DNA of 64,000 nucleotides from an uncultured Prevotella sp. GTDB taxonomy: Bacteria; Bacteroidota; Bacteroidia; Bacteroidales; Bacteroidaceae. Within the stretch, counting starts at the first letter, position 1; each line of letters starts with the position of its first letter. Both the position numbers and the translations under genes were made by a program. Of this stretch, positions 1 to 9,028 are shown piece by piece. The notes under the pieces are model-generated. The model was not told where the DNA came from. It saw only the letters and a list, made by a program, of their open reading frames with translations, and ran no database searches. Location: contig UQRP01000008.1 of assembly GCA_900543585.1 (NCBI GenBank), positions 1-64,000 of the forward strand, written 5' to 3'.

Positions 1-65
1 GAAGTTAAGCCCGCTTGCGCCGATGGTACTGCAATGCAATGCGGGAGAGTAGGTAGCCGCCTCCT
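1..65 (+). rRNA. rrf: 5S ribosomal RNA, 3' part (cut by window start)
   Basis: The first 60 or so bases match the 3' half of a bacterial 5S rRNA: the conserved GAAGTTAAGCCCGC stretch, then GATGGTACTGC and the closing GGGAGAGTAGGTAGCCGCC. The rest of the gene, and presumably the 16S-23S part of the rRNA operon, lies upstream of the window. A strong terminator follows within ten bases, so this is the end of the rRNA transcript. Confidence 0.93.
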
Positions 66-72
66 TTTAATG

Positions 73-108
73 AGACCTCAAGGACACTTGTCTTTGAGGT
101 CTTTTCTT
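73..108 (+). terminator. rRNA operon terminator
   Basis: Positions 73-86 pair with 89-102 (AGACCTCAA against TTGAGGTCT, extended by GGACA/TGTCT with one wobble). A T-rich tail follows at 102-110. It sits directly after the 5S rRNA. Confidence 0.85.
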
Positions 109-122
109 TATTTATTCATTAC

Positions 123-206
123 CCATTACACACTATCCATTACACATTATCCATTACACATTATCCATTACACACTATACATTACCCATTATACATTATA
201 CATGTG
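123..206. repeat. 14-bp tandem repeat, about six copies
   Basis: Six head-to-tail copies of a 14-base unit close to CCATTACACATTAT occupy 123-136, 137-150, 151-164, 165-178, 179-192 and 193-206. The second and third copies are identical and the last is the most decayed. It lies between the rRNA terminator and gyrA and holds no open reading frame of interest. Confidence 0.85.
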
Positions 207-293
207 AAGCGTATAACCTTAATTTTATTTATTTCTCTATATTTTCTAAATATATCTTTTTGCTAATTGGAAAATAATGAGTAATTTTACACG

Positions 294-301
294 TAGTTTT
301 G
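294..301 (+). promoter_or_regulatory. possible gyrA promoter -7 element
   Basis: TAGTTTTG at 294-301 fits the Bacteroidota -7 consensus TAnnTTTG, 69 bases before the gyrA ATG. The nearest upstream TTG (267-269) is 24 bases away, longer than the usual 19-21, so the assignment is weak. The rest of 207-369 is AT-rich with nothing else recognised. Confidence 0.35.
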
Positions 302-369
302 GCTGTAAAATGCATTAGCGTGCTTTTAAATGGCCTTATATCGAATTTTAACAAAAATACACAATACAG

Positions 370-3033
370 ATGGACGAAAATCTGACGATTGATCAGGATC
401 GGATTATGAAGATCAACATTGAGGAGGAGATGAAGACCTCTTACATCGACTACTCTATGTCGGTCATCGTAGCCCGTGCGCTTCCTGATGTCAGGGATGG
501 TTTCAAGCCTGTGCACCGCCGTATTCTCTATGGTATGTTAGGCTTGGGTAATACGAGTGATAAACCTTATAAGAAGTGTGCGCGTGTCGTGGGTGAGGTG
601 CTTGGTAAGTATCATCCCCATGGTGACAGCTCTGTCTATGGCGCTCTGGTGCGTATGGGGCAGGACTGGAATATGCGCTACAAGCTTGTCGATGGTCAGG
701 GTAACTTTGGTAGTGTAGACGGCGATTCACCTGCTGCCATGCGTTATACAGAGTGTCGCTTGTCCAAGATGGGTGAGCACATCATGGACGACATTGACAA
801 GGACACTGTGGACATGACCAATAACTTCGATGATACATTGAAGGAACCGTCGGTGATGCCTACAAAGATTCCAAACCTTCTCGTCAATGGTGGCAACGGT
901 ATAGCCGTGGGTATGGCTACGAACATCCCTACACATAATCTCGGTGAGGTTATTGATGCCTGCTGTGCTTTCATCGATAATCCGGATATTGACGTCGATG
1001 GTCTGATGCAGTATATTCCTGCCCCTGACTTCCCGACCGGTGCTTATATCTATGGTCTCGATGGTGTCAAGGCTGCTTACCGTACGGGTCGTGGCCGTAT
1101 CATCATGCGCGCCAAGGCAGAGATCGAAAGCGGTGAGAACCACGATAAGATTGTCGTGACGGAGATTCCTTATGGTGTCAACAAGCAGCAGCTGATTGAA
1201 TACATTGCTGACTTGGTGAAGGAAGGCAAGCTTGAGGGGATCAGCAATGTCAATGATGAGACGGGCCGTCAGGGTATGCGTATCGTCGTTGATGTCAAGA
1301 AGGATGCCAACGCCAAGGTTATCTTGAACAAGCTCTTCAAGATGACAGCCCTGCAGAGCAGTTTCTCTGTCAACTGCATTGCGCTGGTGCCTAACAAGCA
1401 TGACCATTCACAGTTGCGCCCGAAGTTGCTCTCTCTCAAGGAGTGTATCAGCTATTTCGTCGAGCACCGTCATGAGGTCACCATCCGCCGTACCAATTAC
1501 GATTTGAAAAAGGCACAGGAGCGTGCGCATATTCTTGAGGGCCTTATCATTGCTTGTGATAATATTGACGAGGTTGTGCATATCATCCGTCAGAGCAAGA
1601 CTCCTTCTGAAGCCCAGCGCGCCTTGGAGCAGCGTTTCCAGCTCGATGAGCTTCAGTCCAAGGCTATCGTAGATATGCGCTTGAGCCTGCTTACTGGTCT
1701 GCAGATGGAGAAACTTCACGCTGAGTATGAGGATTTGGAGAAGAAGATAGAATATTACAATCAGATCCTGAATGACCCGGAGCTGTGCAAGAAGGTGATG
1801 AAGGATGATCTCTTGGAAGTCAAGGAGAAGTATGGCGACGAGCGTCGTACTCAGATTATCCCTGATGAGCATGAGTTCAATGCAGAGGATTTCTATCCCA
1901 ACGATCCTGTTGTCATCACGGTTAGCCACCTGGGCTATATCAAGCGTACGCCTCTGAAGGAGTTCCGTGAGCAGGCGCGCGGTGGAGTGGGCTCTAAGGG
2001 CGCTCACACCCGTGAGAAAGACTTTACAGAGTTTATCTATCCGGCAACGATGCATCAGACGATGCTGATGTTTACTAAGCTGGGAAGATGTTACTGGCTG
2101 CACTGCTATGATATCCCCGAGGGCGACAAGACCTCGAAGGGACGTGCCATCCAGAACCTTCTGAATATAGAGCCGGGCGACTCTGTCAATGCCTTCCTGC
2201 GCATTCGCGGACGTGGCTTGGAGAACGAGGAGTTCAACAACTCGCACTATGTTGTCTTTGCTACCAAGAATGGTACTGTCAAGAAGACGAGCCTGAAGGA
2301 ATACTCTCGTCCACGCGCCAACGGTATCAAGGCCTTGAATATCGCAGAGGGCGATGAGGTCGTTGACGTCCGCCTCACCAATGGTAAGAATGAGTTGATT
2401 CTGGCCGACCGCAACGGCCGCGCCGTGCGCTTTGACGAGTCTGAGATACGTGACATGGGCCGCAATGCAACCGGTGTCCGTGGCATGGTTCTCGACAAGG
2501 ATGATGCTGTTGTCGGCATGATTGTCGTCAATGACCCCGTGAAGGAAAATGTCATGGTTGTCAGTGAGAATGGTTATGGCAAGCGCTCAGCCATTGAGGA
2601 CTACCGTAAGACCAGCCGCGCCAAGAAGGGTGTCAAGACCATTGCCATCACCGAGAAGACGGGCAAGCTCGTCGCTATCAAGAATGTCACTGATGAGAAT
2701 GATCTGATGATTATCAACAAGAGTGGCATTGTGATTCGCATGGCTGTGGCTGATGTCCGCGTTGTAGGTCGTGCCACACAGGGTGTGCGCCTTATCAACC
2801 TCTCAAAGAAGAACGATGTTATCGCCAGTGTCTGCAAGGTGATGAGTTCAGAGCTTGAGGCTACGGTGGAGGAGGAGAGCCGCGCTCAGTGGAATGAGAC
2901 CAATGAGAAACTTGACAAGGATATCAATTCTCAGTCAGCCTCCTCGGCAACAGATAGTGCCGACGTCGACAGCAATCTGCCTGAAGACGAGACGAACAGC
3001 GAAACTTCTGATGACGAGAATATCACAGAGTAA
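370..3033 (+). CDS. gyrA: DNA gyrase subunit A
   Basis: Catalytic subunit of the type II topoisomerase that introduces negative supercoils with GyrB. The N-terminal breakage-reunion domain is clear: catalytic Tyr126 in [11 protein letters not shown] and the quinolone pocket [10 protein letters not shown] around residue 82-91. A GyrA box variant QARGGVG starts at Gln535, followed by the six-bladed C-terminal DNA-wrapping domain. The last 60 or so residues form an acidic Ser/Asp/Glu-rich tail. The length of 887 aa suits a Bacteroidota GyrA. The first ATG is used; Met14 is an alternative. The residue equivalent to E. coli Asp87 is Gly91 (see findings). The downstream TPR gene follows after 21 bases, probably on the same transcript. 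Confidence 0.97.
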   Translation: MDENLTIDQDRIMKINIEEEMKTSYIDYSMSVIVARALPDVRDGFKPVHRRILYGMLGLGNTSDKPYKKCARVVGEVLGKYHPHGDSSVYGALVRMGQDWNMRYKLVDGQGNFGSVDGDSPAAMRYTECRLSKMGEHIMDDIDKDTVDMTNNFDDTLKEPSVMPTKIPNLLVNGGNGIAVGMATNIPTHNLGEVIDACCAFIDNPDIDVDGLMQYIPAPDFPTGAYIYGLDGVKAAYRTGRGRIIMRAKAEIESGENHDKIVVTEIPYGVNKQQLIEYIADLVKEGKLEGISNVNDETGRQGMRIVVDVKKDANAKVILNKLFKMTALQSSFSVNCIALVPNKHDHSQLRPKLLSLKECISYFVEHRHEVTIRRTNYDLKKAQERAHILEGLIIACDNIDEVVHIIRQSKTPSEAQRALEQRFQLDELQSKAIVDMRLSLLTGLQMEKLHAEYEDLEKKIEYYNQILNDPELCKKVMKDDLLEVKEKYGDERRTQIIPDEHEFNAEDFYPNDPVVITVSHLGYIKRTPLKEFREQARGGVGSKGAHTREKDFTEFIYPATMHQTMLMFTKLGRCYWLHCYDIPEGDKTSKGRAIQNLLNIEPGDSVNAFLRIRGRGLENEEFNNSHYVVFATKNGTVKKTSLKEYSRPRANGIKALNIAEGDEVVDVRLTNGKNELILADRNGRAVRFDESEIRDMGRNATGVRGMVLDKDDAVVGMIVVNDPVKENVMVVSENGYGKRSAIEDYRKTSRAKKGVKTIAITEKTGKLVAIKNVTDENDLMIINKSGIVIRMAVADVRVVGRATQGVRLINLSKKNDVIASVCKVMSSELEATVEEESRAQWNETNEKLDKDINSQSASSATDSADVDSNLPEDETNSETSDDENITE

Positions 3034-3054
3034 TCTTTTATAAATTCATAATCT

Positions 3055-4290
3055 ATGAAAAAACTTATGTTTGCGGCTATGCTGGTGCTTGGCACCACCG
3101 CCGCTTTTGCAGGCGACAGCGAGCCGTTGAAAGCTGTCCTCAGCGCCAAGGATTATGCTCAGGCTGTGGCACTGTTGAAATCCAATCTGGGTCAGATGGC
3201 TAATGCGCAGGAGAAGGCCAAAGCTTATGACTATGTGACCAAACTGGCCATGAAGTCTTTCGATGCGCAGAATGCTATTGAGACCGCCAATCTCCAGGCT
3301 CGCATGCTGAAGCAGAAGGAGAACCCTTATGACACGATAGCATATTACGAGGCTGCCTACAATGCTACAGTGAACGCTGTGGAGTGCGCCAAGTTCGATG
3401 CTGAGCCCAATGAGAAGGGAAAGGTAAAGCCGAAGTATACTTCTGGCCTCTCTTCTACTGTGAGTAGCGCGCGTTTGCAGCTGGTAACAGCCGGCAACTA
3501 CTATGCTCAGAAGAATGACCAGGACAATGTCCTGAAGTACTGGGGCACCTTCCTCGATACCGACAGCAATCCCATGTTCCAGTCTACTAAGGAGAATGAG
3601 AAGGCTTACATCGGTCAGGTGGCTTACTACACTGCTCTCTATGCTAACCAGGCTAAGCAGTATGACAGAGCCGAGAAGTATGCTGACATCGCCATGCAGG
3701 ACACTGCTATGCGCAAGCAGGCTGAGACCTTCAAGTATGCCATGGCTCAGATGGCGCTGAAGACACATGCTGACTCTCTTGCCTTTGCCGAGAAGATGAA
3801 GGCCGTTTATGCCAAGGAGCCTGCCAATGAGACAGTGTTCGGTCTGCTGTGCAATATGTATACCGGTCTGAACATGACCAACGAGCTGAACGCTCTTGTA
3901 GACCAGGCTATCGCTGCCAATCCCAAGAACTTCACGGCTTGGGCAACAAAGGGCCAGAACCTTGTCAACAAGAACTCCAAGGCTGCCAACCCCAACTGGG
4001 ACGAGTGCATAGATGCCTTCAAGCATGCTATCGAGATTCAGCCCAAGAGCTCTGTGGCCCTGACTTATCTCGGCTTCTCGCTCAATGCCAAGGCTTCAGC
4101 TATCAATGGCGATGTAGCAGCACAGAAGGCGCTGTACACAGAGTCGAAGGATTATCTGGAGCGCGCTCAGAATGTTGATCCTAACCGTCAGCAGTCTAAC
4201 TGGGCTTATCCACTCTATCAGTGCTACTACAAGCTCTATGGTGCTGACGATGCTCGTACCAAGGAGATGGAGGCTATGATTAAGAACTAA
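3055..4290 (+). CDS. secreted TPR-like repeat protein
   Basis: 411 aa. It begins with a signal peptide (MKKLMFAAMLVLGTTAAFAG, probable cleavage after Ala-Phe-Ala), so it is exported to the periplasm or cell surface. The remainder is helical and rich in Ala, Lys, Tyr and Asn, with spacing typical of tetratricopeptide repeats. The clearest repeats are near residues 265-300 and 318-380 (AFKHAIEIQPKSSVALTYLG). No catalytic motif is seen, so a scaffold role is likely but unproven. It probably shares the gyrA transcript and ends at a strong bidirectional terminator. Similar gyrA-adjacent TPR proteins are familiar in Bacteroidales; the function is not known to me. Confidence 0.8.
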   Translation: MKKLMFAAMLVLGTTAAFAGDSEPLKAVLSAKDYAQAVALLKSNLGQMANAQEKAKAYDYVTKLAMKSFDAQNAIETANLQARMLKQKENPYDTIAYYEAAYNATVNAVECAKFDAEPNEKGKVKPKYTSGLSSTVSSARLQLVTAGNYYAQKNDQDNVLKYWGTFLDTDSNPMFQSTKENEKAYIGQVAYYTALYANQAKQYDRAEKYADIAMQDTAMRKQAETFKYAMAQMALKTHADSLAFAEKMKAVYAKEPANETVFGLLCNMYTGLNMTNELNALVDQAIAANPKNFTAWATKGQNLVNKNSKAANPNWDECIDAFKHAIEIQPKSSVALTYLGFSLNAKASAINGDVAAQKALYTESKDYLERAQNVDPNRQQSNWAYPLYQCYYKLYGADDARTKEMEAMIKN

Positions 4291-4310
4291 TCAAGAGCTG
4301 TTATCACATA

Positions 4311-4348
4311 AAAAAGAGGTGTGCAGGATTTTCTGCACACCTCTTTTT
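4311..4348. terminator. bidirectional terminator
   Basis: A perfect 16-bp inverted repeat (4311-4326 with 4333-4348) has a 6-base loop. An A-run on the left and a T-run on the right allow it to work in both directions. It separates the convergent TPR gene and TonB receptor gene. Confidence 0.92.
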
Positions 4349-4365
4349 CTTTGCTCTCTCAGGAG

Positions 4366-6759
4366 TTAGAATTCAAATCTTACCTTTGCATTGATCTGTC
4401 GCCTGGTAAGGTAGTTGGGCACGGCAAACTGCTGATTGGTGACATCTGTAACCCAATAGTAGGAATTCACATTGCTGATGTCGAAAAGGTTCAGACAGTC
4501 CACACCGAGCCAGATATTTCTAAAGATGCTTCTGCTGTGTCTGTCGCTGTTGTTCAACAGTCTGTAGCTCATTCCGATGTCTGCACGTCTGTAGGCCGGA
4601 GCGCGGAAGCTGTTGCTCTCCAGCTCCCGGTGTGGAGCAGAGAACGGCAGTCCATCGGCGAAGGTCAGCCGCAGGCTCATCAGCCATTTGTCGGAGCCAG
4701 GGAAATAGTCTGTGAAGAAGAGGTGGGTAGCATACCGCTGGTCAGTAGGCAGGGGGATAGAGACGCCGTTGAGCTTCATGCGTGTGTTCATGAGGGAGAG
4801 CGTCACCCATGAGTCCGTACCCGGTACAAACTCGCCATACAGCTTGAGGTCAATGCCAGCGGCGTGGCCGTTGGCAAGGTTGTCTCCATAATAGGTTACT
4901 TTCACATTGTCTACAGAGTAGGGAATCAGGTTGCCCAAAAGCTTATAATATACTTCCGCTGAGAATTTAAACGGCCTGTTGTTGACATTGAATCTGTAAT
5001 CCATACCGGCAATGAAGTGCAGTGACCGCTGACTCTTTATCTTGCTGTTCAGCGTTGCATAGGTGGTGCCGTTGACGGTAGTGGTGTCTCTCAACTCCTT
5101 GAAGAAGGGCGCCTGGTAATACAAGCCGGTAGCCAGTCTGAAGCTGATATTCTGATTGAACGATGGTATAATGCTGAGTGATACTCGTGGAGAGAGTATG
5201 GATTCGTGGTTGTAATTCCAATGTGAGAACCTCACTCCATAGTTAAGCGTGTATAAGGTCGGGACTATGCTGTCGTTGTCATCAGCTTTGTGTGACTGGA
5301 ATCGCCAGTTGTCTTGGAGGTAGAGCTCCAATCTGTTGGCATTGAGCTCATTCCTTGCCCTCAACGAGTAGATCATGTTCAGGTCCTGGCCGGTGTGTGG
5401 TATACTGTATCCGGCAGAGTCCCTCATCTCATACTCATTGGACAGCTCTTCGACATGCTCGATTTTATAGGTCAGCGCTCCTTCAATGTTATGCTGCCGC
5501 ATCGTATGTCTGACCATGAGCTTGAGACTTTCAACATGGCCTTTCAGGTAGTTTCTGGCGTGCTGGAAATAGGTGCCGACCCCTAAATTCTCCGATGTCT
5601 CGGTCTGTGTGAGCCAATATTGTCCTTGTATGTCATAGGTCTCCTGCTCTCGGGTGTTGAAGGCCGATGCCAGGAGAGAGATGAAGGTGGAATCACCGTA
5701 GTGGCGCGTCAAGCCTATTGTACCGAAATAGGTTCGGAATAGGTCGCGCTCCTGACCGTCGAAGTATACTTTGAAAGATCTGACATTCTCCAAAGTGCCA
5801 AACTTCGTCTCACGGTCTTCCGGGTAGAAATTGTAGTGGTTGTTGGAGATATTACCGATGATGTCTACACTCCATCTGCTGTTAGGTCTCCAGTTCAGAT
5901 AAGTCTGATAATCAAGGAAGTTAGGATTGTACTCGCCCTTGCTTTCTAAAGAGCCCAAGAGGTATCTGTTGGTTTTATATCTCAGTCCGTTGGCCCATGC
6001 AAACTTTTTATTGCCAAAGCCCACATAGGCTCCTGCGCCTAACAGCGAGGCATCGACAGAAGCCTCGAAGCGCTTGGGCCGGCGATAGGTGATGTCGAGA
6101 GCTGAGGACATCTTGTCACCATACCGCGATTCAAAGCCGCCGGAAGAGAAAGCAATCTTCTCTACCATGTCGGGGTTGATGATGGACAGACCTTCCTGCT
6201 GCCCGCTGCGTACGAGGAAAGGCCGGAAGACTTCCACATTATTTATATATACAGAGTTCTCATCAAAGGCTCCTCCCCTGACATTATATTGCGAGGACAG
6301 TTCAGAATGTGCACTCACGCCCGCCTGGCTTTGGACAAGCTCCTCAACGGCATTGCCTGATGTGGATGGCATTCTTTTAAGCTGTTTGGTAGACAGGTCC
6401 TGCATCTGTCCAGACTGTATCTTCTGCCCGGTGACGTTGACCTCGTCAAGCTGGTTGGCACTGCCGATGAGCACTATCTGAAGCGTCTGGTTACCTTTAG
6501 GCCGACGTAGGATGCGGGTCTTGGTCCGATAGCCAAGCATGCTGTATCTGATGACGACAGAGTCTGCTGAATGGAGGGTCATCTTGTATTCTCCTTTGAG
6601 GGATGTGACGGTGGCTACACCCTGGGCTACACAGGCCACACTGGCCAGTTCAACCGGGTTACCCGCTTCGTCGATGACGCGTCCTTTCAGCGTGAAGGTC
6701 TGAGCCGACAGACTGACGGCTGACAGCAATATGATGATAAACGATATTATTCTCTTCAT
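4366..6759 (-). CDS. TonB-dependent outer membrane receptor
   Basis: 797 aa. It has a signal peptide (MKRIISFIIILLSAVSLSAQ), then a carboxypeptidase-regulatory-like domain at about residues 23-95 (LKGRVIDEAGNPVELASV) typical of Bacteroidota receptors. A TonB plug domain follows at about 110-220 (YNVRGGAFDENSVYINNVEV), then a 22-strand-type barrel ending in aromatic KVRFEF. No SusD-like partner is adjacent, so it is a stand-alone TonB receptor rather than part of a SusCD pair. It is divergent from the HMA-copA operon, which makes a metal or metallophore substrate plausible, but nothing in the protein proves it. Confidence 0.9.
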   Translation of the reverse strand: MKRIISFIIILLSAVSLSAQTFTLKGRVIDEAGNPVELASVACVAQGVATVTSLKGEYKMTLHSADSVVIRYSMLGYRTKTRILRRPKGNQTLQIVLIGSANQLDEVNVTGQKIQSGQMQDLSTKQLKRMPSTSGNAVEELVQSQAGVSAHSELSSQYNVRGGAFDENSVYINNVEVFRPFLVRSGQQEGLSIINPDMVEKIAFSSGGFESRYGDKMSSALDITYRRPKRFEASVDASLLGAGAYVGFGNKKFAWANGLRYKTNRYLLGSLESKGEYNPNFLDYQTYLNWRPNSRWSVDIIGNISNNHYNFYPEDRETKFGTLENVRSFKVYFDGQERDLFRTYFGTIGLTRHYGDSTFISLLASAFNTREQETYDIQGQYWLTQTETSENLGVGTYFQHARNYLKGHVESLKLMVRHTMRQHNIEGALTYKIEHVEELSNEYEMRDSAGYSIPHTGQDLNMIYSLRARNELNANRLELYLQDNWRFQSHKADDNDSIVPTLYTLNYGVRFSHWNYNHESILSPRVSLSIIPSFNQNISFRLATGLYYQAPFFKELRDTTTVNGTTYATLNSKIKSQRSLHFIAGMDYRFNVNNRPFKFSAEVYYKLLGNLIPYSVDNVKVTYYGDNLANGHAAGIDLKLYGEFVPGTDSWVTLSLMNTRMKLNGVSIPLPTDQRYATHLFFTDYFPGSDKWLMSLRLTFADGLPFSAPHRELESNSFRAPAYRRADIGMSYRLLNNSDRHSRSIFRNIWLGVDCLNLFDISNVNSYYWVTDVTNQQFAVPNYLTRRQINAKVRFEF

Positions 6760-6885
6760 ATTTTAGAATAACGCTTTGACAGATGTTTTATTGCCTTGAG
6801 AGGAAATGCTTTTTAGATGGAGGAGGGTCCTTAAAATCATAATCTTCTTCCAAAATATCGTAACAGTTTCATGCTATTAATTCCG

Positions 6886-6893
6886 TACCTTTG
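6886..6893 (+). promoter_or_regulatory. promoter -7 element of the HMA-copA operon
   Basis: TACCTTTG matches TAnnTTTG exactly and lies 28 bases before the HMA start codon. The -33 region is not clear. I saw no obvious metal-regulator dyad in 6760-6885. Confidence 0.6.
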
Positions 6894-6920
6894 CATCATC
6901 AACAAATAAACGATAAGATT

Positions 6921-7130
6921 ATGAAAACAACATTCACAGTAAATGGTATGAAGTGTGTCCATTGCAAGGCTAACGTAGAGTCTGCTCTTAAGAATCTTAA
7001 AGGCGTCTCTGATGCCGTAGTGTCTCTCGACGACCATAATGTGACGGTAGACTATGATGCGTCGCAGGTCAGCGCTCCGGAGATGAAGGAGGCCGTTGAC
7101 AACAGTGGTCATTATGAGTTTGTGCTATGA
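6921..7130 (+). CDS. HMA-domain copper chaperone-like protein
   Basis: 69 aa, a single heavy-metal-associated ferredoxin-fold domain of the CopZ/Atx1 type. The metal-binding motif GMKCVHCK carries Cys12 and Cys15. The ATG at 6921 starts directly at the domain; an upstream in-frame ATG would add ten non-domain residues. The stop overlaps the next start (ATGA, 7127-7130), so it is translationally coupled to the P-type ATPase and probably delivers Cu(I) to it. Confidence 0.9.
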   Translation: MKTTFTVNGMKCVHCKANVESALKNLKGVSDAVVSLDDHNVTVDYDASQVSAPEMKEAVDNSGHYEFVL

Positions 7131-9025
7131 AGCAGACTATTCCTGTAGTGGGCATGGCGTGCGCGTCATGCTCGTCAAACGTAGAGCGCAAGCTGAACTC
7201 TCTGTCAGGTATCAACTCAGCTTCGGTGAGCCTGGCTGGCCGTTCAGCTTTGGTGGATTATGACCCGGAGAAGATCTCTCTTGAGACAATGAAGAAGGAG
7301 ATTAACAATATCGGGTATGACCTCGTCATAGAGAAGGATCGCTCTGTTGAGGAGATTCAAAAACGGGAATATAAGCTTCTGACTCGTAAGACAATCTTGT
7401 CATGGCTGCTGTCGATTGCCGGCATGTGTGTCAATATGCATTGGATATCTGTTGGCAGCTTGTCGGTAACCAATCAAGTGGCATTGCTGATAGCACTTGC
7501 CAACATGGTGTTCTGTGGTAAAGACTTCTACATCAATACGCTCAAGCAGCTGCGTCATGGAAGTTCCAATATGGATACCTTGGTGGCTCTGAGTACAAGC
7601 ATCACTTTTGTCTTCAGCACCTATAACGTATTTTGGGGAGACCTTACCCTTACCTATTTTGACTCGTGTGGGATGATTATCACCTTTGTCCTCACTGGCA
7701 GGATGTTGGAAGAAAAAGCGAAGGATGGCACCGCCACCAGCATACGTCAGTTGATGGGCATGGCCCCCAAGACAGCTCATATCGTAGAGGGAGGAGAGGT
7801 CAGCGAAGTTCCTATTTCCACCATTGATGTAGGCGATATTCTTGAGGTTCGTCCAGGCGAGAAGGTCCCTGTCGATGGTGAAGTCATCTCAGCCGAGAGC
7901 TTTATGACTTCCGATGCCGCCTATGTCGATGAAAGTATGATAACGGGTGAGCCAACGCCGGCAGAGAAGAAGAAAGGCTCCAAGGTCCTCGCTGGTACCA
8001 TCCCCTCTCAAGGCAAGTTTCGGATGCGCGCCCGTCAGGTGGGAGAGAATACAGCCTTGGCTCATATCATCCGCATGGTGCAGGAAGCAGAGGGCAGCAA
8101 GGCGCCGGTGCAGCGTATCGTAGACAAGGCCGTTCGGGTCTTCGTCCCTGTTGTCGGTGCCTTAGCAGTAATCACGTTTGTGCTCTGGATAGTACTTGGA
8201 GGTACAGCCATGTTGCCTAAGGCCATCATCTCAGCGGTGACCGTACTTGTCATCGCATGTCCGTGTGCGATGGGACTTGCCACTCCTACGGCCTTGATGG
8301 TTGGTATTGGTAAGGCGGCCGATAAGCACATATTGATAAAAGACGCTACCGCCTTGGAGCGTTTAAGAAAGGTTGACGTCTTGGTAACTGATAAGACCGG
8401 GACGTTGACAATACCTAATAAGGATGTCGATTTTACCAAGGCTGACAGCCTTCCCCTTGAAGACAGGGAGAAGCTTAAACCCAATGCTCGTGAGGCTATG
8501 GAAGTGCTTCAGAAAGACGGGATTGATGTCTGGATGATGAGTGGCGACAAGGAGGAAGCGGCGAAGTATTGGGCTGATAAGGCAGGTATAGGGCATTACA
8601 AGGCAAAATGTGTGCCTACTGATAAGGAAGACCTTGTCAGAAAGCTGAAATCAGAAGGCAAAACAGTGGCGATGATTGGTGATGGTATCAATGACACCCA
8701 AGCACTTGCCCTGTCGGATGTGAGTATTGCCATCGGTACTGGCACTGATGTTGCTATGGATGTGGCACAGGTGACCCTTATGACAGATGACCTCAGTGCC
8801 CTGCCTTATAGCGTGAAGTTGAGTCGCAAGACGGTGCGCATGATTTGGGAGAACCTGTTCTGGGCTTTCATCTACAATATCATTTGCATTCCTATCGCCG
8901 GGGGCATTCTCTATCTGTTCTATGACAAGCCGCCGATAGAGCTGACACCTATGTGGGGCAGTGCTCTGATGGCTTTCTCCAGCGTCAGTGTGGTCTTGAA
9001 CAGCCTGAGGCTGAAGTTCGCCTGA
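7127..9025 (+). CDS. copA: compact copper-type P1B-ATPase
   Basis: 632 aa heavy-metal translocating P-type ATPase in the inner membrane. An N-terminal HMA domain carries Cys12/Cys15 (GMACASC). The actuator motif TGE is at 273-275, the membrane CPC metal site is Cys378-Pro379-Cys380, the phosphorylated Asp422 lies in DKTGTLT, and the hinge GDGIND is at 518-523. CPC points to Cu(I) or Ag(I) export. Asp422 is only 50 residues from the P-domain motif MSGD (Asp474), whereas CopA proteins usually have more than 100 residues there for the nucleotide-binding N-domain. The HP motif of that domain is absent. The reading frame is continuous, so this is not an obvious frameshift. It is coupled to the HMA chaperone gene upstream. 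Confidence 0.93.
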   Translation: MKQTIPVVGMACASCSSNVERKLNSLSGINSASVSLAGRSALVDYDPEKISLETMKKEINNIGYDLVIEKDRSVEEIQKREYKLLTRKTILSWLLSIAGMCVNMHWISVGSLSVTNQVALLIALANMVFCGKDFYINTLKQLRHGSSNMDTLVALSTSITFVFSTYNVFWGDLTLTYFDSCGMIITFVLTGRMLEEKAKDGTATSIRQLMGMAPKTAHIVEGGEVSEVPISTIDVGDILEVRPGEKVPVDGEVISAESFMTSDAAYVDESMITGEPTPAEKKKGSKVLAGTIPSQGKFRMRARQVGENTALAHIIRMVQEAEGSKAPVQRIVDKAVRVFVPVVGALAVITFVLWIVLGGTAMLPKAIISAVTVLVIACPCAMGLATPTALMVGIGKAADKHILIKDATALERLRKVDVLVTDKTGTLTIPNKDVDFTKADSLPLEDREKLKPNAREAMEVLQKDGIDVWMMSGDKEEAAKYWADKAGIGHYKAKCVPTDKEDLVRKLKSEGKTVAMIGDGINDTQALALSDVSIAIGTGTDVAMDVAQVTLMTDDLSALPYSVKLSRKTVRMIWENLFWAFIYNIICIPIAGGILYLFYDKPPIELTPMWGSALMAFSSVSVVLNSLRLKFA

Positions 9026-9028
9026 TGT

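Noticed and set aside
3046..4026. 326-codon minus-strand frame over the TPR gene
   Set aside because: Shadow of the TPR coding bias; composition of Leu/Ile/Ser without domain.
4366..6759. SusC-type nutrient receptor of a polysaccharide utilisation locus
   Set aside because: No SusD-like gene, glycosidase or regulator is adjacent and the length is shorter than typical SusC proteins.
7127..9025. Frameshift or deletion artefact in copA
   Set aside because: The frame is open throughout and the residues across the short insertion read as a well-formed P-domain, so the compact form is treated as real.
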